Assembly (NCBI RefSeq): GCF_002287075.1
Contig: NZ_NSKE01000004.1
Location: 248,001-312,000 of the forward strand
Direction: 5' to 3'
Source: Fodinibius salipaludis
GTDB lineage: Bacteria; Bacteroidota; Rhodothermia; Balneolales; Balneolaceae
DNA length: 64,000 nucleotides
The notes under the pieces were generated by a model that was not told the origin of the DNA, made no database searches, and saw only the letters and a list, made by a program, of their open reading frames with translations. Below, one piece after another: positions 27,941-35,804 of the stretch. Positions within the stretch are counted from its first letter, which is position 1. Every line of letters begins with the position of its first letter. The translations under genes were made by a program, and so were the position numbers.

Positions 27941-29697
27941 GTATTCCAGTAATTGACGTTTTCGCGGGACCGGGCGGACTTGGAGAAGGATTTAGTTCAT
28001 TGATGGATGAGAATGGCGACCCTGTTTTTGATATAACCCTTTCCATTGAGATGGATGAAAAGGCCTGTCAGACCTTATTACTTCGAACTTTTTTTAGGCA
28101 GTTTAAACACGAAAACGTTCCCGAAGAATACTATGAATTTATCCGTTTGTCTGGTTACGTCGATGTATACAAGCTACGTGAGATGCTAGAAAAAAATAAA
28201 AACAAAGAAGGGATTGCCAAATTTGATAAAGCAGATCAAATTGCAAAACAAGCTCAACTTGGGAAAGTTGATGAAAAAAAGCTGGATAGTTGGATTGAAA
28301 AGGCGTTAGAGGATAAAAATGGCAATAAGAAGGAAAGCTGGCTACTTGTAGGAGGACCTCCATGCCAAGCCTATTCAGTTGTTGGGCGATCAAGACGTGG
28401 AGGCATCAGCGAAGATGATGAGCGGGTCTACCTTTATCGTGAATACTACAGAATACTGGCAAAGCATAATCCTCCCATTTTTGTAATGGAAAATGTAAAG
28501 GGACTTCTTTCAGCCGAAGTTAAAGAAAGCCCCATGTTTGAACAGATCCTAAGAGATATTAAAGATCCAGCTTCGGCTTATAGCAAACTAAATGGCGAAG
28601 AAGTAGATACCATAGACTGTCCCGGATATCATATTTATTCATTCGTACGAGAAGAAAGAGAAGATCAAGAAGAACTGTTTGAAACAGATGGACCTAACTT
28701 CAAACACACTGACTTTGTAATCAAATCTGAAAAATATGGTATTCCTCAATCACGCCATCGGGTTATCTTATTAGGAATCAGAAAAGACTTTGAGCTTAAA
28801 CCAACCATTTTAGATAAGCAAAAAAAACTTACAGTATCTGATGTTCTGCAAGATATTCCAGAAATACGAAGCAGTCTTTCTAAAAAAAAGGATTCCACTA
28901 GAAACTGGAGCAATGAGATATTAAGACTAAAAGAGAATATTAAATTAGAGAAGGGATCTTCTAAACCGGACCTATTCCTAAGAAGAGACAAATATCCTTC
29001 ACCAAGCAGAAAAGCTATTAGACCATGGCTTAAAAGAGCGTATAAATTAAAAGTTTATTTTGTTCTGGATTCTATAACAAATAAAGAAGTCTTAGAACGA
29101 ATGAATACAGCTTTGGAGATTATTAAAACCAATCCACCTGAAATCAAAGGAGCTGAATATATACACGAAAAATGTGATATCGGTACTGATGTAAAAGAGC
29201 TTAGAGAATGGTACTTAGATCAGAGAATTGCAGGTATTTGTAATCATACTGCAAGAGGTCATATGAGTAGCGACTTACATCGCTATTTATTTGTCTCTTC
29301 ATTTGGAGAAATTGAAGGGCGCTCTCCTAAGCTTGAAGATTTTCCACTTGAACTATTACCCAATCATGCAAGTGCAAGTAGTGGAGTTTCCAATTCTACT
29401 TTTGCTGACAGATTTCGGGTTCAACTCTGGAATGACCAAGCTAAAACAATTACTAGTCATATATCTAAAGATGGCCATTATTATATTCACCCAGATCCAG
29501 ACCAATGCCGCAGTTTAACTGTAAGAGAGGCTGCAAGACTACAGACCTTTCCTGATAACTATTTTTTCTGTGGTCCCAGAACCTCACAGTATATTCAAGT
29601 GGGAAATGCCGTCCCTCCCTTAATAGCCAAAAAAATAGCTGGAATTGTAAATATTTTATTTAAGAAGATCTCAAACCAAACTCACATCCCTAAATAA
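27937..29697 (+). CDS. DNA (cytosine-5-)-methyltransferase
   Basis: Transfers a methyl group from SAM to C5 of cytosine in a target DNA sequence. The motifs are in canonical order: motif I VFAGPGGLGEGF (residues 7-18), motif IV GGPPCQAYS with the catalytic Cys (about 139-147), motif VI MENVKG (about 184), motif VIII QSRHRVILLG, motif IX-like REAARLQTFPDNYFF (about 530) and motif X QVGNAVPPLIAKKIA (about 554). An insertion of about 90 helical, Lys-rich residues separates motifs I and IV, so the protein is long (586 aa). It is coupled to vsr by a 4-bp overlap. It is AT-rich relative to flanking genes and probably marks self DNA for the island's system. Confidence 0.95.
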   Translation: MSIPVIDVFAGPGGLGEGFSSLMDENGDPVFDITLSIEMDEKACQTLLLRTFFRQFKHENVPEEYYEFIRLSGYVDVYKLREMLEKNKNKEGIAKFDKADQIAKQAQLGKVDEKKLDSWIEKALEDKNGNKKESWLLVGGPPCQAYSVVGRSRRGGISEDDERVYLYREYYRILAKHNPPIFVMENVKGLLSAEVKESPMFEQILRDIKDPASAYSKLNGEEVDTIDCPGYHIYSFVREEREDQEELFETDGPNFKHTDFVIKSEKYGIPQSRHRVILLGIRKDFELKPTILDKQKKLTVSDVLQDIPEIRSSLSKKKDSTRNWSNEILRLKENIKLEKGSSKPDLFLRRDKYPSPSRKAIRPWLKRAYKLKVYFVLDSITNKEVLERMNTALEIIKTNPPEIKGAEYIHEKCDIGTDVKELREWYLDQRIAGICNHTARGHMSSDLHRYLFVSSFGEIEGRSPKLEDFPLELLPNHASASSGVSNSTFADRFRVQLWNDQAKTITSHISKDGHYYIHPDPDQCRSLTVREAARLQTFPDNYFFCGPRTSQYIQVGNAVPPLIAKKIAGIVNILFKKISNQTHIPK

Positions 29698-29699
29698 CT

Positions 29700-29828
29700 C
29701 CACCAATACGTATACAGATAAAATATTATCCCTGTATGTATTATATAGCCATATATATTTCTATACAGTTGATATATTATTAATATATGACTATTATGTC
29801 TTCTACTTTCAAAGAGTATTAGTATTCT
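29700..29828 (+). promoter_or_regulatory. Palindrome-rich internal promoter/operator region of the island
   Basis: Between the methyltransferase and the 77-aa gene lie ATACAG-N14-CTGTAT (29712-29737), another ATACAG at 29763-29768, and a perfect 17-bp palindrome ATATATTA-T-TAATATAT at 29772-29788. This is the only sizeable gap in the island, so a second, separately controlled transcript for the ATPase half is plausible. Confidence 0.45.
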
Positions 29829-30062
29829 ATGGCTTCAAAAAGCAAAAAAAGAAAACGATTTGAAAAGGTTGCGGGCAAACGAGTTCAATTCATTCTTGAT
29901 AAACTCGAGTTATTGGGGAACTGCGCAAATAGTAGCAACTATGAGTATTCTGAAGATGATGTAAAAAAAATGTTTAGCGCAATAAGGAGTAGAACACGAC
30001 AAGTGGAGGCTCTATTTCAAGATGAATTATCAAAAAAAGATAATAGTAAATTTAAATTTTAG
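29829..30062 (+). CDS. Small basic helical protein, 77 aa, unknown
   Basis: It starts MASKSKKRKRFEKVAGKR, a strongly basic helix, followed by VQFILDKLELLGNCANSS and an acidic YSEDDVKKMFSAIRSR helix. The pattern suggests a small all-helical DNA- or protein-binding factor. No catalytic residues are seen. It ends 11 bp before the GHKL ATPase gene, and the ATPase ATG is preceded by AGGAG, so the two are cotranscribed. Its place between the methyltransferase and the ATPase makes it a likely accessory subunit or regulator, but this is inference. Confidence 0.75.
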   Translation: MASKSKKRKRFEKVAGKRVQFILDKLELLGNCANSSNYEYSEDDVKKMFSAIRSRTRQVEALFQDELSKKDNSKFKF

Positions 30063-30073
30063 GAGTTCTTAAT

Positions 30074-32047
30074 ATGAAATTGATGTGGGGTGCAGAAACT
30101 GAAAATAAAGGCTGGCAAGGACTTAATAATGCAGCAATAAATACATTTAATAGCAATGTAATTAATTCCTTAGTCAGAGAAATGTTTCAAAATTCAATTG
30201 ATGCACGGAATAAACTGGCTGGGAATTCCCAGATTGGTGATAAGCCTACAAAAATTAAACTAAGAAAGTTCTCTATTGATAAAGAACAGTTCCCCTCGTA
30301 CCAAGAATACCGTGAAATTTTAGATTTAGTTTCTAATTCTGGGCCTAACAAAAAACATAGAACTTTTTTCAATAATGCATTTAACGAACTCGATAATAAA
30401 TCTAAAATAACATTATTCGGATTTGAAGATTATCATACTCCTGGCCTTTCGGGAGATGATAATGATCCAGAGTCTTCATTCAGTTCATGTGTATTATCTG
30501 AAGGAACTTCCATCAATAAAGATGACACCGCTGGTGGTAGTTATGGAATAGGTAAAAATGCTATTTTTGGTTTCTCAAAAACTAGAACTGTCTTCTACTC
30601 ATCACTAAATCCACATGATGAATTCATATTCCAAGGTGTAGCAAAACTTGCTTCTTTTAAAGATAAAAATGGTAAGCAATATGGCTACAGGATTTATTGC
30701 GGAAAAGGAAATAAACAAAAGTCTATTAGAGATATAAAAGAATTGCCTTCAAACTGTAAAAATATATTTAAAAGAGATGATTGGGGATTATCTCAATATG
30801 CCGTCTGCCCAATACTTAGAAAGGGGTGGCAAAAAGCGTTTATTAAAGCAATACTTAGAAATTATTGGATGTTGCTAGAGGAAGGAGAACTTGAAGTTGA
30901 AATTTATGACGAAGGAGAAAGGATATTTTTCATTAACAGTGAAAATTTAGAGAAATACCTTTTAAAATATTTTGCCCCAGAGGAATATGCTCCAGAAGAC
31001 ATTGAACCCGATGGAAATCCTTATGATTATTACAAAGCTTTTAAAAAATCCGAGCCAATAATTAAAGAAGTTGATGGTCTTGGCACTGTCCAATTTCATT
31101 GCCTTGAATTAGAACATCAAAATACAAATAGAATTGCCTATTTGAGAAATGGTATGACTATTTATACAGACAGTGAATGGGGGTTTGGTTCCATTGGTTA
31201 TTGTGGTGTTTTTTACTGCTCTAATCAAAAAGGTAATTCTGTATTAAGATTGATGGAACCTCCTACACACGATGCATTTGAACCCGAAAAGCTCGATGAA
31301 AGATCAGAAGATTTTACCTTCAAAGATGGTGAAAAAATACTTAAAAAGATTAAAAGTATTGTCAGAGAACCTTTGAAAAAAATTAAAGATAAATACAAGG
31401 AACCGGCTGAGGATATACCTTGGTTAGATGATTTGCTGAAATCTATGATTGGAGAGAATAATAGCGGAATTGGGAAGCGTACAGGTGAAAAATCGGAAGA
31501 AGAAACAACTCAAAAACTTGGACGTGATATAGATATGGATGTAAGTTTTGAATCCAAAAAGGGTAATACATTTATTAATAACAAAAACGATGACAACACA
31601 GATGAAGGTGGAGGTGTAGATGAAGGTTCAGGAGGTGGTAAAAGAAAAGGAGGTAAGAAAACCAAGAACAAAAATAGCAAAGGAGGGGGCCCCTATGGAG
31701 AACAACAGACTAATAAAACTAATATAAACAGCCGCATCTTTATCACCGATAAATCCGAACAGATAGATTCAAAAAAATTTAAAAAGTACAAAGTAATTCT
31801 AGAGTCTGAAGAAGATTTGAAACCAAACGATTTAATGCTGTCCCAACAAGGTGATAGTGGCGAATTAGTTGATTATGAACTGGGGAAGGTTACTGACATA
31901 AACGGAAATAAGTTGAATTTCAAAAAAAACAAAAATAGTAAAGGAGAAATTACATCTTATGTTATCGAAAAAGTCTCTATTCCAAATCAGTTATTTATAT
32001 ATGTAAATGAGCCTTATAAAAGCAGTTTTAAAATCGTAAAAGGTTAA
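30074..32047 (+). CDS. MORC/MutL-like GHKL ATPase
   Basis: The N-terminal 250 residues form a GHKL (Bergerat) ATPase. The N box REMFQNSIDARNK (about 35-47) provides the Mg-binding Asn. A G1-like FGFEDYHTPGLSGDD lies at about 115-129, and the lid GGSYGIGKNAIFGFS at about 154-168. An S5-like transducer region follows (about 330-410, with NRIAYLRNGMTIY). A long low-complexity, Gly/Lys/Asp-rich linker occupies about 480-560, with a beta-rich end. Prokaryotic MORC-like GHKL ATPases are known from restriction-modification neighbourhoods (Iyer, Abhiman and Aravind 2008). Here it is probably the ATP-driven clamp of the system. It has a good AGGAG ribosome-binding site. Confidence 0.82.
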   Translation: MKLMWGAETENKGWQGLNNAAINTFNSNVINSLVREMFQNSIDARNKLAGNSQIGDKPTKIKLRKFSIDKEQFPSYQEYREILDLVSNSGPNKKHRTFFNNAFNELDNKSKITLFGFEDYHTPGLSGDDNDPESSFSSCVLSEGTSINKDDTAGGSYGIGKNAIFGFSKTRTVFYSSLNPHDEFIFQGVAKLASFKDKNGKQYGYRIYCGKGNKQKSIRDIKELPSNCKNIFKRDDWGLSQYAVCPILRKGWQKAFIKAILRNYWMLLEEGELEVEIYDEGERIFFINSENLEKYLLKYFAPEEYAPEDIEPDGNPYDYYKAFKKSEPIIKEVDGLGTVQFHCLELEHQNTNRIAYLRNGMTIYTDSEWGFGSIGYCGVFYCSNQKGNSVLRLMEPPTHDAFEPEKLDERSEDFTFKDGEKILKKIKSIVREPLKKIKDKYKEPAEDIPWLDDLLKSMIGENNSGIGKRTGEKSEEETTQKLGRDIDMDVSFESKKGNTFINNKNDDNTDEGGGVDEGSGGGKRKGGKKTKNKNSKGGGPYGEQQTNKTNINSRIFITDKSEQIDSKKFKKYKVILESEEDLKPNDLMLSQQGDSGELVDYELGKVTDINGNKLNFKKNKNSKGEITSYVIEKVSIPNQLFIYVNEPYKSSFKIVKG

Positions 32048-32053
32048 TGAACT

Positions 32054-32863
32054 ATGAAAACAGATTTTTCTTTTCCTCACCCAGTCCTTGGATCTAACGA
32101 TGATATTGAAGGTAAATTTAACGTTAACCTATCAATAACAAGAGAGCCAGAAACTAGGGAAATAGTGTTTAAGTTTGTAAAGCTCGATGTGAATAACGAC
32201 TATTTTGACCATCTATTAAATAAAGAACTTGCTGGTCCATTTGTTAAAATATATTGCAGTTCAACTTTAAACACATGGACCTTTTATAATCAGGCAACAA
32301 TGAAAATAAATGAAGATGAAATCATTAATCATGTAGATATTGATGTACGCATTTTATCTCTTGTTGATGGGTTAGAATACTTCCATGAATCTTTTAACAG
32401 TCAATATGGGAAACAAAAATTTATAGTAAATAAAAATGATGTTTTAGGTACTTTAGATAAAGAAAGAGTGCCTATACCCAAAGAAGATGAGAAGCTGGGA
32501 TTAGGAAACATTTTTAAGTTTAAAACCCATGATAATTCAGATAAGGCATTAGAAGTGGATGCTACTAACGATGAATATATAGAAATAACTTATCCACCTT
32601 TGAATGGAGAGCATCCTCATACGTACATGTTCAAAACATATCCATGGACTGCCTATAATATATTTATACTGCCTGCTTTAGAAGAAGCTTTCAGATTTAT
32701 AGATGAGCAAAAAGAAACAGCAAGCCAATTCAAGTGGTTTAATGTGATCGATAAACTCTTACCTGAAAAAGAAAGGACTGGCAATCATTTTATTGACGCA
32801 CAGATCCTATTAGAAGGTGAAATACCTTTACTTAAATCTTACAAAGAGATATCAAAAAATTAA
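32054..32863 (+). CDS. 269-aa island protein, unknown, beta-rich
   Basis: No family is recognised. The first two thirds alternate short hydrophobic and charged strands (FNVNLSITREPETREIVFKFVKLDV, split by turns), suggesting a beta-sandwich or barrel. The last third is helical, with YPWTAYNIFILPALEEAFRF and WFNVIDKLLP. No nuclease motif such as PD-(D/E)xK, HNH or HKD is apparent by eye. The gene starts 6 bp after the ATPase stop and ends 19 bp before the DUF6339-like gene, so it is an integral part of the operon. It may be the partner bound by the ATPase. Confidence 0.8.
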   Translation: MKTDFSFPHPVLGSNDDIEGKFNVNLSITREPETREIVFKFVKLDVNNDYFDHLLNKELAGPFVKIYCSSTLNTWTFYNQATMKINEDEIINHVDIDVRILSLVDGLEYFHESFNSQYGKQKFIVNKNDVLGTLDKERVPIPKEDEKLGLGNIFKFKTHDNSDKALEVDATNDEYIEITYPPLNGEHPHTYMFKTYPWTAYNIFILPALEEAFRFIDEQKETASQFKWFNVIDKLLPEKERTGNHFIDAQILLEGEIPLLKSYKEISKN

Positions 32864-32882
32864 AAAGAAGCTCCGATATTAA

Positions 32883-33620
32883 ATGAAAGAAAACATTCAA
32901 ATATTGTCGAAAGAGTGTTGCTCACAATTGTTAGACTTTCAATCATCAGAAGACCTGAGAAAAGAATACAATAAAGCCTCTTTTAATACTAAACATTTAG
33001 AATTTTTAAATATACCTACTGACTATTATATAGACAAAAACTTGGAATTACCGACAGGGTCAAAAAAAGATAGATCTACCGCTGACTGTGAAAGTAGTAT
33101 TAAAATATTTCAAGAATTAAAAAACTTAACACCTGTACAGGCAAACGATAAAAGGCTTTGGTTATCACTTACTCATGATAGATTTTTTAGCTATACCATA
33201 AGAAGGTGGGGTATAGATTCTAGTACATCTGCTAATACTATCATAGATAGATTCTTTTTTGAAGGTGCTAGCATAGAAACCAGAATGAGAAATAGTATTT
33301 CCAGACTATGGTGGGCGGCAAAATTAACCTATGACCCAAATAGAAAAGATGAATTTGAATTAACAAAATTACTGTGGAGTAAACAGGATCTCTTTCAGGG
33401 TTTAGTTGAAAGGACGTTTGGGACGTATGAAAACGTTGTTAAAGCATTTTTACAGATATATGCTGATAACAATCAACTTACTGAAGATCAGCTTCGGGAT
33501 TTGTACAAAAGCTTGAACAGTATTGGAGGGGTTAAATTGCTATCTGCATTATCATATAAAGAGGTGAAATCAGAGCTACAATTAATTGCAAATCATAAGA
33601 ATATAGAACTGTATGCATAA
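32883..33620 (+). CDS. DUF6339-like protein
   Basis: A 245-aa, all-alpha-looking protein. The stretch LWLSLTHDRFFSYTIRRWG, then RFFFEGASIETRMRNSISRLWWAAKLTYD and ELTKLLWSKQDLFQGLVERTFG (each interrupted here by short gaps), matches what I recall of the DUF6339 family, which occurs in defence-gene neighbourhoods. The conserved Arg/Trp pairs could form a nucleic-acid or nucleotide site, but no catalytic activity is established. Its 3' end overlaps the next gene by 8 bp, which implies coupled translation. The family name is from memory and not checked. Confidence 0.65.
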   Translation: MKENIQILSKECCSQLLDFQSSEDLRKEYNKASFNTKHLEFLNIPTDYYIDKNLELPTGSKKDRSTADCESSIKIFQELKNLTPVQANDKRLWLSLTHDRFFSYTIRRWGIDSSTSANTIIDRFFFEGASIETRMRNSISRLWWAAKLTYDPNRKDEFELTKLLWSKQDLFQGLVERTFGTYENVVKAFLQIYADNNQLTEDQLRDLYKSLNSIGGVKLLSALSYKEVKSELQLIANHKNIELYA

Positions 33621-33852
33621 AGAATATGCTAAGGCACAGCTTGCAATAGCAAATCTTAAAGGAACTATATATTCATTATTAGAAAATAGTCCTAAAGATA
33701 GTCTAAGTAATGCAGAAATTGGTAGAAATCTTGGGATATACTCTGGACATAAAGGTCATGAAGGACATATATCAAGAACGTTACTTGCCATGATGGAAAA
33801 AGAAGGTGTAATTGAACAAGATGAAGATACCAAAGAATGGTCTTTAACTTAA
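33613..33852 (+). CDS. Small winged-helix DNA-binding protein
   Basis: A 79-aa protein with helix LAIANLKGTIYSLLE, recognition-type unit SNAEIGRNLGIYSG and GHISRTLLAMMEKEGV, then a hairpin wing (EQDEDTKEWSLT). This is a compact winged helix-turn-helix. It overlaps the DUF6339-like gene by 8 bp and is the last gene of the island. It could be a transcriptional regulator of the operon or a DNA-targeting subunit. The AT content is like that of the island, not of the flanking chromosome. Confidence 0.75.
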   Translation: MHKEYAKAQLAIANLKGTIYSLLENSPKDSLSNAEIGRNLGIYSGHKGHEGHISRTLLAMMEKEGVIEQDEDTKEWSLT

Positions 33853-34023
33853 TTCTTTCAGCATATCCTCTAGAAAATCTCTCTCCTCTTCCCCAACCGC
33901 TCCCTCAACACCAAATATAGATTGAATTACACCTCCCTATTTATCTCTTCTAATTGACAGTATTCTATTATATACTGATGTTGCCAAGAAATAATCACTT
34001 TGGAACCTTAGTCGACAGGCCAT

Positions 34024-34539
34024 ATGAATGCATCCCGTTTTCTAACCATTGTAGCAAAACCCATTTTATTCCTGCTCGAATACCTGTTTAAGCTTGCTGC
34101 GGGTGTCATCGGCATGATTGTCTTGGGAGCCGAGGGATCTTTTTTCAGCAAAATGAGTACAGGCTTTAGCTCAATTGGGAACGTCCTGTATCGAATCGCG
34201 GAATGGCCTGACAGCCTTACCTATATCGGTACCGTAATTCAGGATTATAACACGCTTACCGCCTCGGCATTTAACGAGCGTTACGGAGGAAATGCGATAA
34301 ACCGCGTGATGGAATTACTGAATGAAGGCGTGGCCTATGGTCAGGCCGTATACCAAAACCTAACCCGGCAGCCGGTGGCAACGGTCGTGGCTACCCTGCT
34401 TGTTTTTCTTCTCTTTTATATCATCGGGCGGGCCTGCCGCTTTTATCGTCAAAGGGGACAAGGATCCTTCCTGGTCAAAAAAGAACGCGAACTTGGGAAA
34501 CGGGTCTTTGACCAACCGGAGGAAAAAGATTACCAATAA
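34024..34539 (+). CDS. Predicted membrane protein, unknown
   Basis: A 171-aa protein with an N-terminal hydrophobic stretch (about residues 10-35, PILFLLEYLFKLAAGVIGMIV split by charge) and a second TM at about 118-140 (PVATVVATLLVFLLFYIIG). A basic cytosolic tail follows, with RACRFYRQRG and KKERELGKRVFDQ. No family is recognised. Base composition returns to that of the chromosome here, marking the right border of the AT-rich island. It stands alone. Confidence 0.7.
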   Translation: MNASRFLTIVAKPILFLLEYLFKLAAGVIGMIVLGAEGSFFSKMSTGFSSIGNVLYRIAEWPDSLTYIGTVIQDYNTLTASAFNERYGGNAINRVMELLNEGVAYGQAVYQNLTRQPVATVVATLLVFLLFYIIGRACRFYRQRGQGSFLVKKERELGKRVFDQPEEKDYQ

Positions 34540-35008
34540 GATACAAAGCTCATTGAGTGAACCAATGGATTAGCAAGAGACACACCCCGACCTCCGCCAA
34601 ACCCGGCGGAGCCCACCCCTCTCCAGAGGGGACTTTGCCCATCCTTTTAACGTGGACCTCAAGGGGAGAATTCCTACGTACCTATTTCAAGGTTTTCAAC
34701 TCTGCCATAACGAATAGTGTGCGTAACCCAGAGGGGGGTAAAGAATAATTTTGTACCGGTGATCAACTGCTAAATTATTTCTATAGTTAAAGGACCATCA
34801 AAATTATTCCACCTGATGGGTATAGCGTTTACAGTATTCTCAGCCAGACACTTTTTTGAGTTCCATTTTTTCGCCGTTGAAAAATAAGAGGGACTTCGTC
34901 CTCCCCGGGTCATTCCCTTCAATGGATTTTTGTCCCGATACATTAAGGTAAAAGAGACACCACTATTTAGATCATAAAAATTGAAGACAAGAAAAAGTTT
35001 AAAAGCTA
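34540..35008. repeat. Gene-free region with CCCCTC-type repeat and hairpin element copy 5
   Basis: At about 34578-34633 a CACACCCCGACCTCCGCC...CACCCCTCTCCAGAGGGG motif resembles those at 24900 and 35510. The long hairpin element spans 34711-34885: inner arm AGAATAATTTTG facing CAAAATTATTCC, boxes TACCGGTG and AAAGGACCAT, and tail ATTCTCAGCC followed by a T-rich hairpin. The open frame over 34557-34748 is not a gene. Confidence 0.7.
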
Positions 35009-35386
35009 TTATAGTTTGAGAATCTTAGCTGCTCGTTTGGGGCCAATGCCTTTAACCGATCGTAGTTCCTCTTCGGAGAGCTTGGTCAGAGCTTCTTTGC
35101 TTTTGATTCCCTTCTCCACAAGGTTCTCAGCCACACGGCTGGTAACCCCGTCAATTTCAGTAAGCCGCTCAATGATCTGCTCGGTAGAACCCACCCCGCC
35201 TCGTCCCTCGGCGGCCCTTCTCCCGAATGCTCGGGACAGGCTGGGAGGAGATTCGGAAGTTGCTCTATTTTCTTCCGTCGGTTCCGATGGTACTTCGATC
35301 TCGGATAGTCGCTTACTTTTTTTGTAGAGCAAGTACCCGCCGATCGGAATAGCGGTGAGAAGTACTATTTTCCAGAAGAATCGCAT
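35009..35386 (-). CDS. Membrane-anchored helix-hairpin-helix protein
   Basis: Residues 4-21 form an N-terminal membrane anchor (WKIVLLTAIPIGGYLLY). Residues 70-125 hold two helix-hairpin-helix motifs: IDGVTSRVAENLVEKG and VKGIGPKRAAKILKL. HhH motifs bind DNA backbone non-specifically. Between them and the anchor lies a disordered linker whose DNA (about 35191-35248) contains the palindrome TCCCGAATGCTCGGGA, also found in intergenic repeats of this window. The linker seems to have been extended in frame by a repeat insertion. The function is unknown. Confidence 0.78.
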   Translation of the reverse strand: MRFFWKIVLLTAIPIGGYLLYKKSKRLSEIEVPSEPTEENRATSESPPSLSRAFGRRAAEGRGGVGSTEQIIERLTEIDGVTSRVAENLVEKGIKSKEALTKLSEEELRSVKGIGPKRAAKILKL

Positions 35387-35804
35387 GGCTTTCGTATTGA
35401 TTTCAGATGTTCTGAAAAAGTATTATGAGCATTTATATACTTTCCCGCAAGCCTTCCCGTAAAACCTTTCGAGAGTGGATCAGTACATGGTTTTTATGTG
35501 CTGAAGCGGGGTGTGTTAGGATAAAGTTATTAATAATCCACCCCATCGCTTCGGCAAGCCCACCGAACCGATAACCGCACCCCTCCCCAGGAGGGGAATT
35601 TTTTACGGCAGACTTCACGGTTTTAGGTCCCTCCATATTCATAGGGAGGGATTTAGGGTGGGTCCCAAAATGGGATAACCATAGTGCACTAACTATCAAA
35701 TGGATTTATACCATGAAAATATGATCCTCCGTTCCGACGCAGAGAATCGAAACGAGATAAGTCTTGACAGCTGAATTCTACAACCTTCAACATTCAACCA
35801 AACC
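35387..35804. repeat. Gene-free region with CCCCTC-type repeat
   Basis: A composite repeat runs from about 35505 to 35665: GCGGGGTGTG, then CCACCCCATCGCTTCGG, CCCCTCCCCAGGAGGGG, and CTTCACGGTTTTA followed by TCCCTCCATATTCATAGGGAGGGA (two arms). The same ingredients appear at 24830-25010 and 34560-34640. No gene is visible; the minus-strand open frame across it is a by-product of the repeat. Confidence 0.65.

Noticed and set aside
34557-34748. 63-aa open frame
   Set aside because: It is a translation of CCCCTC-type repeat DNA with no protein-like pattern.
35433-35699. 88-aa minus-strand open frame
   Set aside because: It covers a composite repeat block; the composition follows the repeat, and no orthologue-like motif is seen.
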